Origin: Candidatus Microthrix subdominans
GTDB taxonomy: Bacteria; Actinomycetota; Acidimicrobiia; Acidimicrobiales; Microtrichaceae
Assembly (NCBI GenBank): GCA_016719385.1
Contig: JADJZA010000007.1
Location: forward strand, 186,001-250,000
Direction: 5' to 3'
DNA: 64,000 nucleotides
Shown: positions 35,385 through 45,647 of the stretch, piece after piece
Layout of the letters: every line of letters begins with the position of its first letter
Numbering within the stretch: position 1 is the stretch's first letter
Position numbers and translations under genes: made by a program
Notes under the pieces: model-generated
The model's database searches: none
What the model saw: only the letters and a program-made list of their open reading frames with translations
What the model was told of the DNA's origin: nothing

Positions 35385-36365
35385 GTGGATGAGGTGGACG
35401 ATCCCGGTTTTGTCCAGCCGATGCTGGCCACCCCTGCCGAGCGCCCCATCGAGGGCGAGCACTGGGTGTACGAGCGCAAGCTGGACGGTATCCGCCTGAT
35501 CGCGGTGCGCAACCGCGAAACGGTCAGGCTGTTCACCCGCAATGGCCACGACCGCAGCGCCGCCTACCCCGAGGTGGTCGAGGCGCTGGTGGGTCAGCGC
35601 CATGACCGCTTTGTGGCCGACGCCGAGGTGGTGGCCTTCGACGGCGATGCCACCAGCTTCGCCCGACTACAGCGACGCTCGGGCCTGAGCGATCCCGCCC
35701 GCATCCGCCACAGCGGGGTTGGCGTGTTCTTGTACCTGTTCGACCTGATGCACCTGGAGGGTCACAGCTGTATCGATCTGGCGCTACGCGACCGCACGAA
35801 GCTGCTGAGCGAAGCGTTCGACTTCGACGATCCGCTGCGCCTCAGCGAACACCTCAAAGGTGACGACAGCGGCACGGGTCGGCGACTGTTGGCCGACGCA
35901 TGCGACCGCGGCTGGGAGGGCCTGATCGCCAAGCGGGCCGACTCCCGCTATCGGCCGGGTCGACGGTCGCCCGACTGGCTGAAGCTGAAGTGCGTCGCTC
36001 GTCAGGAGTTGGTCATCGGCGGGTTCACCGCACCGAAGGGCACCCGGATGGGGTTGGGAGCGCTGCTGGTCGGCCACATGACCGACGAGGGCCTTGCGTA
36101 CGCCGGGCGTGTCGGTACGGGCTTTGACGATGCGACGCTGCACCGCCTCTGGAGCCTGCTCAAGGCCCGCAAGCGCTCGACTTCACCCTTCGTCGATGCG
36201 CCCGAGAGGAGCGACGTCACTTGGACCGATCCGGATCTGGTGTGCGAGGTGGGGTTCACCGAATGGACCTCGGCGGGCAGGTTGCGCCACCCCCGGTTCC
36301 TTGGCCTGCGCGACGATAAGGCGCCAGGCGAAGTGATGCGCGAGTTGCCGGCTTCGGCTCGATAG
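35385..36365 (+). CDS. ATP-dependent DNA ligase (LigD-type ligase domain)
   Basis: The 326-residue protein has the nucleotidyl-lysine motif VYERKLDGIRLIAV, then FVADAEVVAF, LYLFDLMHLEGH, WEGLIAKRADSRY and DWLKLKCVARQELVIGGFT, the ligase motifs III-V, and an OB-fold C-terminus (GRVGTGFDDATL). It is a stand-alone ligase domain like those of bacterial NHEJ LigD; no Ku, polymerase or nuclease gene lies beside it in the window. Such ligases often flank the glycosyltransferase/PIG-L cassette. Confidence 0.9.
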   Translation: MDEVDDPGFVQPMLATPAERPIEGEHWVYERKLDGIRLIAVRNRETVRLFTRNGHDRSAAYPEVVEALVGQRHDRFVADAEVVAFDGDATSFARLQRRSGLSDPARIRHSGVGVFLYLFDLMHLEGHSCIDLALRDRTKLLSEAFDFDDPLRLSEHLKGDDSGTGRRLLADACDRGWEGLIAKRADSRYRPGRRSPDWLKLKCVARQELVIGGFTAPKGTRMGLGALLVGHMTDEGLAYAGRVGTGFDDATLHRLWSLLKARKRSTSPFVDAPERSDVTWTDPDLVCEVGFTEWTSAGRLRHPRFLGLRDDKAPGEVMRELPASAR

Positions 36366-36388
36366 ATTCAGCTGCCGGAGGGGGCTCG

Positions 36389-37507
36389 ATGACTACATAT
36401 CCCGAGGTATCGGCTGCGGAGTATCGCATCCAGGCCGACGAGAAGTTGGAAGCGGCGGTGCGCCGGATCGCCCACGAGCAGGTCGAGCAGGCGATCGCCC
36501 AGCTGCGAGGGATCGATACCCACAACGCCCAAGGGTCGATCCATCAATGTCGAAAGCACATCAAGAAGCTGCGTGGCCTCCTCCGCATGGTGCGGCCGTC
36601 GATGGGGCGTGCCTATCGGCCGGCCAACAACACGTTTCGCGATGCGGCCCGGCTTCTGTCGCCCTATCGCGATGCTCATGCGCTGCTCGCCACCTTCGAT
36701 GACGCCATCGCCGCCGACCCCGAGGGCGTTCCCGCCGGCGGGCTCGGAGCGGCGTGGCGCGAGCTGGTGCGCCGCGCAGACGACTCCACCCGTTCGGTGA
36801 CCGGCGGTTCGGCCGAGGTGCAGCGCGCCTTGGAGCTCCTCGAGCACGGTGCCGAGGGGATCGATGGGTGGAAGTTGAAGGGCTCCGGCTGGAACGCAGC
36901 GGCTGGCGGGGTGATCAAGACCTATCGACGCGGGTTGGTGGCCCTGAGTGCGATCGAGGAAGGAGGGGCGCCCGAACGCTTCCACGAGCTGAGAAAGCGG
37001 GCCAAGTACACCTGGTACCACCTCCGGTTGCTCGATGAAACGGCCCCGTCCGTGCTCGCTCCGACAGCCGGGCTGTTTCATGCCCTGACCGATGGGTTGG
37101 GCGATGCTCACGACCTGGCGGTGCTGCGGGACATGATGCTCGACGAACCGGACGCCTTCGGGGGGGACCAGATGGTGGCGGCCGCCTTCGCGCTCCTCGA
37201 TGGCTACCGCTTGACGCTTGAACGGCGAAGCACCGCCCTGGCCGAATTGCTGTATGCGGAAAGTTCCGAGGCGTTCGCCGAGCGTCTCGGGGTCTACTGG
37301 AGCCTTCGCAAACGGCCGCCGCACGGCGCCGCAGGTGAGCTGGCCAAGCTGTTCCCGCCCGACGATGCCTGGGAGAAGTGCACCGTCGCCAGGCTTCGCA
37401 TCGCCGCCCGGAGCGTCGGATTGCCCGGTCGCTCGACGATGCACCGTGACCGGCTGGTGGCGGCGCTGCGTGCCGAAGGCGTCGACCCGGGCGTTTCGTC
37501 GGATTGA
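36389..37507 (+). CDS. CHAD-domain protein, probably polyphosphate-binding
   Basis: The 372-residue protein is almost all helical. It carries the CHAD histidine/lysine pattern in two halves: SIHQCRKHIKKLRGLLRMVRPSMG and FHELRKRAKYTWYHLRLLDETAPS, with FRDAARLLSPYRDAHALLATFDDA and LGDAHDLAVLRDMM. CHAD domains bind polyphosphate granules. A SAP-like or basic C-terminal tail follows. If the organism is a polyphosphate accumulator this would fit, but that is inference. Confidence 0.88.
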   Translation: MTTYPEVSAAEYRIQADEKLEAAVRRIAHEQVEQAIAQLRGIDTHNAQGSIHQCRKHIKKLRGLLRMVRPSMGRAYRPANNTFRDAARLLSPYRDAHALLATFDDAIAADPEGVPAGGLGAAWRELVRRADDSTRSVTGGSAEVQRALELLEHGAEGIDGWKLKGSGWNAAAGGVIKTYRRGLVALSAIEEGGAPERFHELRKRAKYTWYHLRLLDETAPSVLAPTAGLFHALTDGLGDAHDLAVLRDMMLDEPDAFGGDQMVAAAFALLDGYRLTLERRSTALAELLYAESSEAFAERLGVYWSLRKRPPHGAAGELAKLFPPDDAWEKCTVARLRIAARSVGLPGRSTMHRDRLVAALRAEGVDPGVSSD

Positions 37508-37575
37508 ACCCCGGTCCGGTCGCGATCGGCGCGGAGGTGCCCCGCTGGTGATCGCCGACGTGGGAACCTGGCCGC

Positions 37576-38106
37576 GTGAGCGAACCCCTGGTCGATGTGT
37601 CACCGGATGCCCTTCGGATCCGCCCGATGCGACGCCGGCACCTCTCCTCGGTGCTGCGCATCGAGGAGGCGACCAACGGTCACCCCTGGAGCCGGGAGTT
37701 GTTCGCCAACGAGCTCCTCCACCCGAGTTCGCGTCACTATCTGGTGGCGATGGTCGGCCCTCAGGTTGTCGGTTTTGGCGGGCTGATGCAGGTGGCCGAC
37801 GAAGGCCACATCACGACCATGGCCGTCGATGAGCGGTTCCGACGCCGCTCGATTGGTGCCCGGATCCTGCTCGGCCTGCTCGGCTTCGCCGCCGAGTCGC
37901 AGATCCTCGACGTCACCCTCGAGGTGCGAGCCTCCAACGAACCGGCCCAGACGCTGTATCGCCGGTTCGGATTCGCACCCGAGGGGGTGCGCCCGCGCTA
38001 CTACCGCTCGCCGACCGAGGATGCACTGATCCTGTGGGTGAGGGGCATCGATCGACCCGCCTACGAGCACAGGCTCGAGCGCGTTCGCGCGACACTGGAC
38101 CCGTGA
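37576..38106 (+). CDS. rimI: Ribosomal-protein-alanine N-acetyltransferase RimI
   Basis: The 176-residue GNAT protein starts at a GTG. It has RIRPMRRRHLSSVLRIEEATNGHPWSRELFANEL, ITTMAVDERFRRRSIGARILLGLL for acetyl-CoA binding and LEVRASNEPAQTLYRRFGFAPEGVRPRYY, the RimI C-terminal signature. Its stop overlaps tsaD (GTGA), the standard arrangement. RimI acetylates the N-terminus of S18 and in actinobacteria is often linked to t6A genes. Confidence 0.92.
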   Translation: MSEPLVDVSPDALRIRPMRRRHLSSVLRIEEATNGHPWSRELFANELLHPSSRHYLVAMVGPQVVGFGGLMQVADEGHITTMAVDERFRRRSIGARILLGLLGFAAESQILDVTLEVRASNEPAQTLYRRFGFAPEGVRPRYYRSPTEDALILWVRGIDRPAYEHRLERVRATLDP

Positions 38107-39158
38107 GCGAGCAGCGACCAGTGAGCCCCGTGAGCGAGCAGGAAACACCAACGGGAGCGACGCGGGGTCTGATCCTCGGCATCGAAACCTCCTGTGACGA
38201 GACCGCAGCGGCGGTGGTGGCCTTTGGTGAGGACGTGTTGTCCTCGGTCGTGTCCTCCCAGGTGGACCTGCACGCGCGCTTCGGCGGTGTCGTGCCCGAG
38301 ATCGCCAGCCGGGCCCACCTCGAACTGCTCATCCCGGTCGTCGCCCAGGCGATGGTGGAGGCCGGCGTCTCCGGCGCAGATCTTGACGCGGTGGCGGTCA
38401 CCCACGGGCCGGGGCTGATCGGCGCGTTGCTCGTCGGATTATCGGGGGCCAAGGGGCTGGCGCTGGCCTGGGACCTGCCGCTGATCGGGGTCAACCACCT
38501 CGAGGCCCACCTGTATGCGGCCCAGCTCGAACACGGCAGAATCGCGTTTCCTCAGATGGTGCTGTTGGTGTCCGGCGGACACACCCAACTGGTGGCGGTG
38601 GCGGCCCCGGGCGAGTACGAGCTGGTCGGCGGCACGGTGGACGACGCGGCGGGAGAGGCCTTCGACAAGGTGGCCCGCTTCCTTGGTCTGGGGTATCCGG
38701 GCGGTCCGGCGATCGAGGAGATCGCCCGCTCGGGCGACCCCCAGGCGATCGACTTTCCGAGGGCGATGGTCCACTCCGGGTTCGACTTCTCGTTCTCCGG
38801 GTTGAAGACAGCGGTCATCAACCACGTGAGGCGCTACCCGGAGGCGGCCACCGAGGATGTGGCCGCCTCGTTTCAGGCCGCTGCGGTCGACGTGCTCGCA
38901 CTGAAGCTGGAGCGGGCGGCCGCCGAGTACGACGTGGCCAGCGTGGCCTTGGCCGGTGGCGTGGCGGCCAACACCCCGCTGCGCCAACGGGTCGCCCTCG
39001 ACGCCGAGTTGGCCGGGCTCGGGTGTTCGTTGCCCGGTCGCACGTACTGCACCGACAACGCAGCGATGGTCGCTGCTGCCGGCTGGCATCGCTTCCGCAG
39101 CGACGGGCCCTCCGGGCTGGACCTACCCGCCGTGCCGGGCCTGCGGCTTCCCGTCTGA
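38103..39158 (+). CDS. tsaD: tRNA N6-adenosine threonylcarbamoyltransferase TsaD
   Basis: TsaD transfers the threonylcarbamoyl group to A37 of ANN-reading tRNAs. The 351-residue protein has ILGIETSCDETAAAVV, FGGVVPEIASRAHLE, the metal motif NHLEAHLYA, LLVSGGHTQLV, DDAAGEAFDKVARFLGLGYPGGP and FSFSGLKTAV, and GGVAANTPLRQR near the end. The chosen GTG overlaps the rimI stop; GTGs at 38121 and 38130 are alternatives. It works with TsaB and TsaE, encoded 12-13 kb upstream. Confidence 0.95.
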   Translation: MSEQRPVSPVSEQETPTGATRGLILGIETSCDETAAAVVAFGEDVLSSVVSSQVDLHARFGGVVPEIASRAHLELLIPVVAQAMVEAGVSGADLDAVAVTHGPGLIGALLVGLSGAKGLALAWDLPLIGVNHLEAHLYAAQLEHGRIAFPQMVLLVSGGHTQLVAVAAPGEYELVGGTVDDAAGEAFDKVARFLGLGYPGGPAIEEIARSGDPQAIDFPRAMVHSGFDFSFSGLKTAVINHVRRYPEAATEDVAASFQAAAVDVLALKLERAAAEYDVASVALAGGVAANTPLRQRVALDAELAGLGCSLPGRTYCTDNAAMVAAAGWHRFRSDGPSGLDLPAVPGLRLPV

Positions 39159-39200
39159 GCCCACCACGTCCGCCGGACAACGCCCACGTCGCCGCGGGGA

Positions 39201-39227
39201 CTAGCACTCGCCTCGATCGAGTGCTAG
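39201..39227. promoter_or_regulatory. CIRCE operator 1 (HrcA site)
   Basis: CTAGCACTC, nine bases, then GAGTGCTAG: a perfect inverted repeat matching the CIRCE consensus except for the outer base. It lies about 70 bases before groES and would bind the HrcA repressor. Confidence 0.93.
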
Positions 39228-39229
39228 AA

Positions 39230-39256
39230 CTGGCACTCGTCAATCAAGAGTGCCAG
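39230..39256. promoter_or_regulatory. CIRCE operator 2 (HrcA site)
   Basis: CTGGCACTC, nine bases, then GAGTGCCAG: a second perfect inverted repeat, three bases after the first. It differs from the consensus by symmetric changes (TGG/CCA). Two adjacent sites suggest tight heat-shock control of groES-groEL. Confidence 0.88.
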
Positions 39257-39293
39257 CTCCGGAGATGCCGGGGCCGACAAACGGAGGCATTGC

Positions 39294-39584
39294 ATGAAGC
39301 TCAAGCCCCTCGAGGACCGGATCGTCGTCAAAGCTGACGACGCCGAAGAGACCACGGCCAGCGGCCTGGTCATTCCCGACACCGCCAAGGAGAAGCCCCA
39401 GCAGGGCACGGTCATGGCCGTCGGCCCAGGTCGTATCGGCGACGATAACGACCGCGTCCCCATGGACATTTCGACCGGCGACACCGTCGTCTACTCGAAG
39501 TACGGCGGCACCGAGATCACCGTGGACGGTGACGATCTGTTGATCCTGTCCGCACGTGACGTACTCGCCGTCATCGACGCCTGA
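39294..39584 (+). CDS. groES: Co-chaperonin GroES
   Basis: GroES caps the GroEL folding chamber. The 96-residue protein begins MKLKPLEDRIVVKADDAEETTASGLVIPD, with the mobile loop after residue 16, and has KPQQGTVMAVGPGR and VVYSKYGGTEI. ACGGAGG precedes the ATG by about eight bases. It is directly controlled by two CIRCE sites and cotranscribed with groEL, 33 bases downstream. Confidence 0.98.
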   Translation: MKLKPLEDRIVVKADDAEETTASGLVIPDTAKEKPQQGTVMAVGPGRIGDDNDRVPMDISTGDTVVYSKYGGTEITVDGDDLLILSARDVLAVIDA

Positions 39585-39617
39585 ACCAACGAACACAAGA
39601 TCTGAGGAGAACAACAC

Positions 39618-41258
<1,641 letters not shown>

Positions 41259-41310
41259 TCGGTTGACCTTGCCCGTTCTCCGCTTCTGCGGACAACGATC
41301 GAGGTCGATG

Positions 41311-41348
41311 AAATCGGGGAGCGTCCGACATCGGGCGCTCCCCGATTT
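41311..41348 (+). terminator. Rho-independent terminator after groEL
   Basis: A perfect 13-bp stem (AAATCGGGGAGCG at 41311-41323 with its complement at 41336-41348) with a 12-base loop is followed by CGCGTTTT. It closes the groES-groEL operon. Confidence 0.9.
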
Positions 41349-41399
41349 CGCGTTTTGGGGGAGGTCACGGCATCGGTGGGCCTGGGTAGGCTCGCCGGC

Positions 41400-42185
41400 G
41401 TGAGCCCGGGGCGTACCGCACGACAACAACTGCCCCGGCCGCAACTGTGGACGCCGGGGGCGGCGGCACCGTGGGCGGATCTCGCCCCGGACCGTCGCTC
41501 GCTGAGCGCTCGGGCTGTGCGCCGCCGGCTGGGCGACGGCGTGCTTGAACAGGCGCCCGCCGTACCCCCCGCCCACGAGGGCGCGGCGGCCGTGCTGGCG
41601 GTTTTGGAGCCCGATGCTCAGGGCGGACTCGAGGTGGTGATCACCCGTCGCGGTGAGCGGATGCGCACCCACCGGGGCGAGCTGAGCCTGCCCGGTGGGG
41701 CCCAGGATCCGGGAGAGACGCTGGTTCGAACCGCGCTGCGGGAGGCATCCGAGGAGGTCGGGCTCGCACACGAAGACGTCGACATCGTCGGTCGTCTCTT
41801 TCCGCTGAGAACCGCGTCGTCGGGCCGCTGGATCGTGCCCTACGTCGCCCTGGCCAAGAACCGCCCGCCGGTGTGGGCGGCGTCCCCGGTCGAGGTTGAG
41901 GAGGTGTTGCACGTGCCCTTGGCCCACCTGGTCACCCCGGGTGTGTTTTGGGAGGAGCGCTGGGACTTCGGGGGCACCTCGTGGCCGATCTCGTTCTTCG
42001 ACCTCGGACCCGACGTCATCTGGGGTGCGACCGCCGCGATGCTGCGGGACCTCCTCGCCCGGTTGCTCGGCGTGCCGGTCGAACCCCGGCAGGACTCACC
42101 GCTGTGGCTGCCGCCGTCCGAAACGCAGCGCCAACCATCAACGCGGCCTCGAACCGACCCGTCCCCGCAGTCGGGCAGGCTGTGA
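41400..42185 (+). CDS. Nudix hydrolase, CoA-pyrophosphatase type
   Basis: The GTG at 41400 lies seven bases after TAGGCT (41387-41392), a leaderless start; the frame is open further. The 261-residue protein has the Nudix box GGAQDPGETLVRTALREASEEVGL, preceded by ERMRTHRGELSLPGG, the CoA-type (NUDT7-like) pre-box, and FPLRTASSGRWIVPYVALA after it. EVLHVPLAHLVTPGVFWEERW also matches the CoA-diphosphatase group. The likely substrates are CoA or its derivatives. Confidence 0.85.
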   Translation: MSPGRTARQQLPRPQLWTPGAAAPWADLAPDRRSLSARAVRRRLGDGVLEQAPAVPPAHEGAAAVLAVLEPDAQGGLEVVITRRGERMRTHRGELSLPGGAQDPGETLVRTALREASEEVGLAHEDVDIVGRLFPLRTASSGRWIVPYVALAKNRPPVWAASPVEVEEVLHVPLAHLVTPGVFWEERWDFGGTSWPISFFDLGPDVIWGATAAMLRDLLARLLGVPVEPRQDSPLWLPPSETQRQPSTRPRTDPSPQSGRL

Positions 42186-42253
42186 GGTAGTTTCGCTGGT
42201 CAGCCGGGTCGGCGGGCTCCGTCCGGCCTACGGCCCACCTGGAGGATGCGACC

Positions 42254-42643
42254 ATGCCGACCCTGACCTTTGAAGGTGAGACCCACGGTGAGATCGTGGT
42301 CAAGGTGCGCCGCTGGTTGGCGTCGCTCGAGGGGGACCCCACCGGTCAGCTCTCTCCGGCCGAGGCGATCACCCAGGGTGCGGAGGTGACCAAGGAGGCC
42401 CTTCGGGTCATCGCCTCTTCCGCCCCGGGGCCAATCGCCCAGTCCGACCTGATCAAGACGCTCACCACGATGGGGTACAAGGCGACCGACGCATCGGCCG
42501 ATGCGCTGATGAGCAGCCTGGACGGCATCGAGGAGGCGACGGGCGGCAGCGTGGTGCGCCAGGTCACCGAGGCCGGTCGCAAGGCCGCCTGGGAGATGAA
42601 CTCCACGATCGCCAAGCAGCTCCTTCGGTCGCTTCGCCCGTAG
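42254..42643 (+). CDS. Conserved-looking protein of unknown function
   Basis: The 129-residue protein starts MPTLTFEGETHGEIVVKVRRWLASLEG after GGAGG, so it is well translated. The middle (IASSAPGPIAQSDLIKTLTTMGYKATDASADALMSSLDGIEEATGG) has the helix pattern of a winged helix, and the C-terminus is basic and helical. I do not recognise the family. It lies between a Nudix gene and guaB3 with its own start signals. Confidence 0.65.
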   Translation: MPTLTFEGETHGEIVVKVRRWLASLEGDPTGQLSPAEAITQGAEVTKEALRVIASSAPGPIAQSDLIKTLTTMGYKATDASADALMSSLDGIEEATGGSVVRQVTEAGRKAAWEMNSTIAKQLLRSLRP

Positions 42644-42768
42644 GCGGCACCGCGCGGCGCCGGTCGGCTGCGGACGACCAGTGCGGTATTTGGCGCAGCG
42701 AGTAGGGTCGGAGCCTTTCGGCGGCCGGAGTTGGTGCCGCCATCCCACCCAAACCGGGGAGCGTCCAG

Positions 42769-43902
42769 GTGAACGAATTGCAGATTGGGATGGGCAAGTC
42801 GGCCCGGCGCGGCTACCGGCTGGCCGACCTGTCGATCCAGCCCAGCCGACGCACGAGAACACCGGCGGAGGTCGACACGTCGTGGCAGATCGATGCCTTG
42901 CGCTTTGACTCTCCGATCGTCGCCGATCCCTCCGATGGTGTGGTCAGCCCACAAAGCGCCATCGAGATGTCCCGGGCCGGCGCGCTGGGAGTGCTGCACT
43001 CCGAGGGCGTGTGGTGCCGTCACGATGACCCGACCGCCGCACTGGCCGATATTGCCGCCGTCGATCCGCTCGAGGACGGGGCCGCCGACCGGGTGCTCAC
43101 CCGGATTCGTGAGCTCGGTCGTCAGCCGGTGCGACCCGAGCTGATCAAGGAGCGGGTGGCCGAGATGCGCGCCGGCGGGGCCACCGTGGCCTTGGCGGTC
43201 ACCCCGGGCCGGGTCGAGGGGTCTCTCGACGATCTGCTCGCCGCCGAGCCCGACCTGTTGGTGATCGAAGGCACCGTCGTTTCGGCGGAGCACCTGGCCG
43301 ACGGCGAGCCGTTGAACCTCAAGCGGGTGCTGCGGCGCCTGGAGGTACCGGCGATCGTCGGCGGGTGCACCTCGTACTCGGCGGCGCTGCACCTGATGCG
43401 CACCGGCGCCGCCGGTGTGCTCGTCGGGGTCGGATCCGGCCGTGTCGGGCCCACCCGCGACGTGCTCGGCATCGGGGCGGCCTCGGCCACTGCGATCGCG
43501 GATGCCCGCGCCGCTCGCATCCGCCACCTGGACGAGACCGGGGTGTACTGCCACGTCATCGCCCATGGCGGGGTTCGCAATTCGGGAGACCTGGCGGCGG
43601 CGGTGTGTTGCGGCGCCGACGCCGTCGTGCTCGGCGACCTGCTTGCTGCAGCCGAGGAGGCGCCGGCCGGCGGTTGGACCTGGGCCCACCGCAGCGACCA
43701 TCCCACGCTGCCCCGCAGCCGACCCGAACACGTGGCGACCACCGGCACGCTGGCCGAGGTGCTGCACGGCCCCGCGGTCAGCGCCGATGGGACGACCAAC
43801 CTGGTCGGTGCCCTCGCCCGATCGATGGCTTTCGCCGGGCATGCCACCTGCAAGGACTTCCAGAAGGCCGACCTGCTCGTCGAAGCGGGGCTCGACCGAT
43901 GA
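42769..43902 (+). CDS. guaB3: GuaB3 family IMP dehydrogenase-related protein
   Basis: The 377-residue protein (GTG with GGGGAG upstream) starts MNELQIGMGKSARRGYRLADLSI, has the barrel motif FDSPIVADPSDGVVS, and lacks the CBS pair of true GuaB. The loop that carries the catalytic Cys in IMP dehydrogenase reads VGVGSGRVGPTRDVLGIG: no cysteine, as also in actinobacterial GuaB3 proteins I recall. HVIAHGGVRNSGDLAAAVCCGADAVVLG completes the phosphate site. Its activity may therefore differ from IMPDH. It overlaps guaA (ATGA), consistent with a guanine-nucleotide role. Confidence 0.88.
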   Translation: MNELQIGMGKSARRGYRLADLSIQPSRRTRTPAEVDTSWQIDALRFDSPIVADPSDGVVSPQSAIEMSRAGALGVLHSEGVWCRHDDPTAALADIAAVDPLEDGAADRVLTRIRELGRQPVRPELIKERVAEMRAGGATVALAVTPGRVEGSLDDLLAAEPDLLVIEGTVVSAEHLADGEPLNLKRVLRRLEVPAIVGGCTSYSAALHLMRTGAAGVLVGVGSGRVGPTRDVLGIGAASATAIADARAARIRHLDETGVYCHVIAHGGVRNSGDLAAAVCCGADAVVLGDLLAAAEEAPAGGWTWAHRSDHPTLPRSRPEHVATTGTLAEVLHGPAVSADGTTNLVGALARSMAFAGHATCKDFQKADLLVEAGLDR

Positions 43903-45476
43903 GCATCCCCGAAGCGGTGATCGGCAACGACGAGGTGCTGGTGTTGGACTTCGGCGCCCAGTACGCCCAACTGATCGCACGGCGGGTGCGCGAGACCCGG
44001 GTGTACTCCGAGATCGTCGCCCACGACATCTCCGCAGCCGAGCTGGCCGAACGGGCGCCGGCGGCGATCATCCTCTCCGGCGGGCCGAAGTCGGTGCACG
44101 TCGACGGCGCGCCCGGGGTCGATCCCGGCATTTTCGACCTGGGCATCCCGATGCTGGGCATCTGTTACGGCGCCCAGCTGATGGCCCGTGACCTTGGCGG
44201 CGAGGTCAACAGCTCGGGTCGGAGCGAATACGGCCGAACCGAGCTGACCGTGCACGATCCCGGCGACGAGGGCGGAGCGGCCTCCGAGCTGTTCGCCGAC
44301 CTGCCGGCCACGCAGACGGTGTGGATGAGCCACTTCGATGCCATCGTGTCGCCGCCCGAGGGATTCGTGGCCACCGCCTCGAGCCCCGGCGCTCCGGTGG
44401 CCGCCATGGAAAACGCCGCCCGGTCGATGTGGGCGGTGCAGTATCACCCCGAGGTGGCCCACACCCCGCACGGCCAGCGCATCATCGAACGGTTCGTTCA
44501 TTCGCTCGCCGGCTGCGGGCATCGCTGGACGATGGCCAACTTCATCGACGAGGCCGCCGCTGCGGTCACGGCCCAGGTGGGCGACGGCCGTGCGATCTGC
44601 GGTCTGTCCGGCGGCGTCGACTCGGCGGTGGCCGCCGCGCTGGTTCATCGCGCCATCGGCGATCAGCTCACCTGCGTGTTCGTGGACAACGGGCTGATGC
44701 GGGAGGGCGAAGGTGAGCAGGTCGTCGAGACCTTCCGTCGCCATCAGGGCATGGAGCTGATCCATGCCAAGGCGGGGGAGCGCTTCCTCGAGCGGCTGGC
44801 CGGGGTGATCGACCCCGAGGCCAAGCGCAAGGCGATCGGCGAGCTGTTCATCCGGGTCTTCGAAGAGGCGCGCGGCGGTGTCGTCGACGCCAGGTTCCTC
44901 GTTCAGGGCACCCTGTATCCCGACGTGATCGAGTCGGGCTCGGCCACCGCCGCCACGATCAAGAGCCATCACAACGTGGGCGGCCTCCCGGACGATCTCG
45001 ACTTCGACCTGGTCGAGCCGCTGCGCAGCCTGTTCAAGGACGAGGTGCGTGAGCTGGGACGGGAACTCGGATTACCCGACGAGATCGTCTGGCGCCAACC
45101 GTTCCCGGGACCGGGCCTGGGTGTCCGCATCGTGGGCGAAGTGACGCCCGAGCGGGTCTCACTCGTCCGGGCCGCCGATGCCATCGTGCGGGAGGAACTG
45201 CGCATCGCCGGGCTGGAGCGCGAGATCTGGCAGGCGTTCGCCGTGTTGCTCGGCGACGTGAACAGCGTGGGCGTCATGGGCGACGAACGAACCTACGGCA
45301 GCCCGATCATCGTGCGAGCGGTCACATCAGAGGACGCGATGACCGCCGACTGGGCCCGGATCCCTGCCGAGGTGCTCGACCGGATCTCCGGTCGGATCAT
45401 CGCCGAGGTGCCCGGGATCAACCGGGTCGCCTACGACATCACCTCCAAGCCGCCGGCCACGATCGAGTGGGAGTGA
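43899..45476 (+). CDS. guaA: GMP synthase (glutamine-hydrolysing)
   Basis: GuaA aminates XMP to GMP. The 525-residue protein has a class I glutaminase with VLVLDFGAQYAQLIARRVRE, AIILSGGPKSVH, the nucleophile LGICYGAQLMARDLGG and QYHPEVAHTPHG; then the ATP pyrophosphatase loop ICGLSGGVDSAVAAALVH and the dimerisation domain QPFPGPGLGVRIVGEVTPER ending in NRVAYDITSKPPATIEWE. All catalytic elements are present. Its ATG overlaps the guaB3 stop. Confidence 0.98.
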   Translation: MSIPEAVIGNDEVLVLDFGAQYAQLIARRVRETRVYSEIVAHDISAAELAERAPAAIILSGGPKSVHVDGAPGVDPGIFDLGIPMLGICYGAQLMARDLGGEVNSSGRSEYGRTELTVHDPGDEGGAASELFADLPATQTVWMSHFDAIVSPPEGFVATASSPGAPVAAMENAARSMWAVQYHPEVAHTPHGQRIIERFVHSLAGCGHRWTMANFIDEAAAAVTAQVGDGRAICGLSGGVDSAVAAALVHRAIGDQLTCVFVDNGLMREGEGEQVVETFRRHQGMELIHAKAGERFLERLAGVIDPEAKRKAIGELFIRVFEEARGGVVDARFLVQGTLYPDVIESGSATAATIKSHHNVGGLPDDLDFDLVEPLRSLFKDEVRELGRELGLPDEIVWRQPFPGPGLGVRIVGEVTPERVSLVRAADAIVREELRIAGLEREIWQAFAVLLGDVNSVGVMGDERTYGSPIIVRAVTSEDAMTADWARIPAEVLDRISGRIIAEVPGINRVAYDITSKPPATIEWE

Positions 45477-45611
45477 GTCGGGCGGCCCAAGCGCCGCGGA
45501 AAGCCCCGGGATCGGGCAGCTGGTCGGCCATCGGCTGTGAGCCGGTCGCATGACCGTTGTGTCGCCCGTATGACGTTTCTCACCGATTCACCCGAATCTC
45601 GCAACGTGGTT

Positions 45612-45638
45612 GTAACAAACAGCAACGTTTGGTAATCT
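45612..45638 (+). promoter_or_regulatory. GTAACA-type regulator site and -10 box before the first NlpC/P60 gene
   Basis: GTAACA and GCAACG form a direct repeat at 45612-45627 (10-base period), followed by TAATCT at 45633-45638, nine bases before the ATG. The GTAAC repeat resembles binding sites of the MtrA response regulator that controls cell-wall hydrolases in actinobacteria. A related TTGTAACAA stands 33 bases before the second NlpC/P60 gene. Confidence 0.5.
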
Positions 45639-45647
45639 TTGTAGCTC

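Noticed and set aside
45477..45647. c-di-AMP riboswitch before the NlpC/P60 gene
   Set aside because: The leader is too short and lacks the conserved ydaO-type elements; a promoter/GTAACA motif explains it better.
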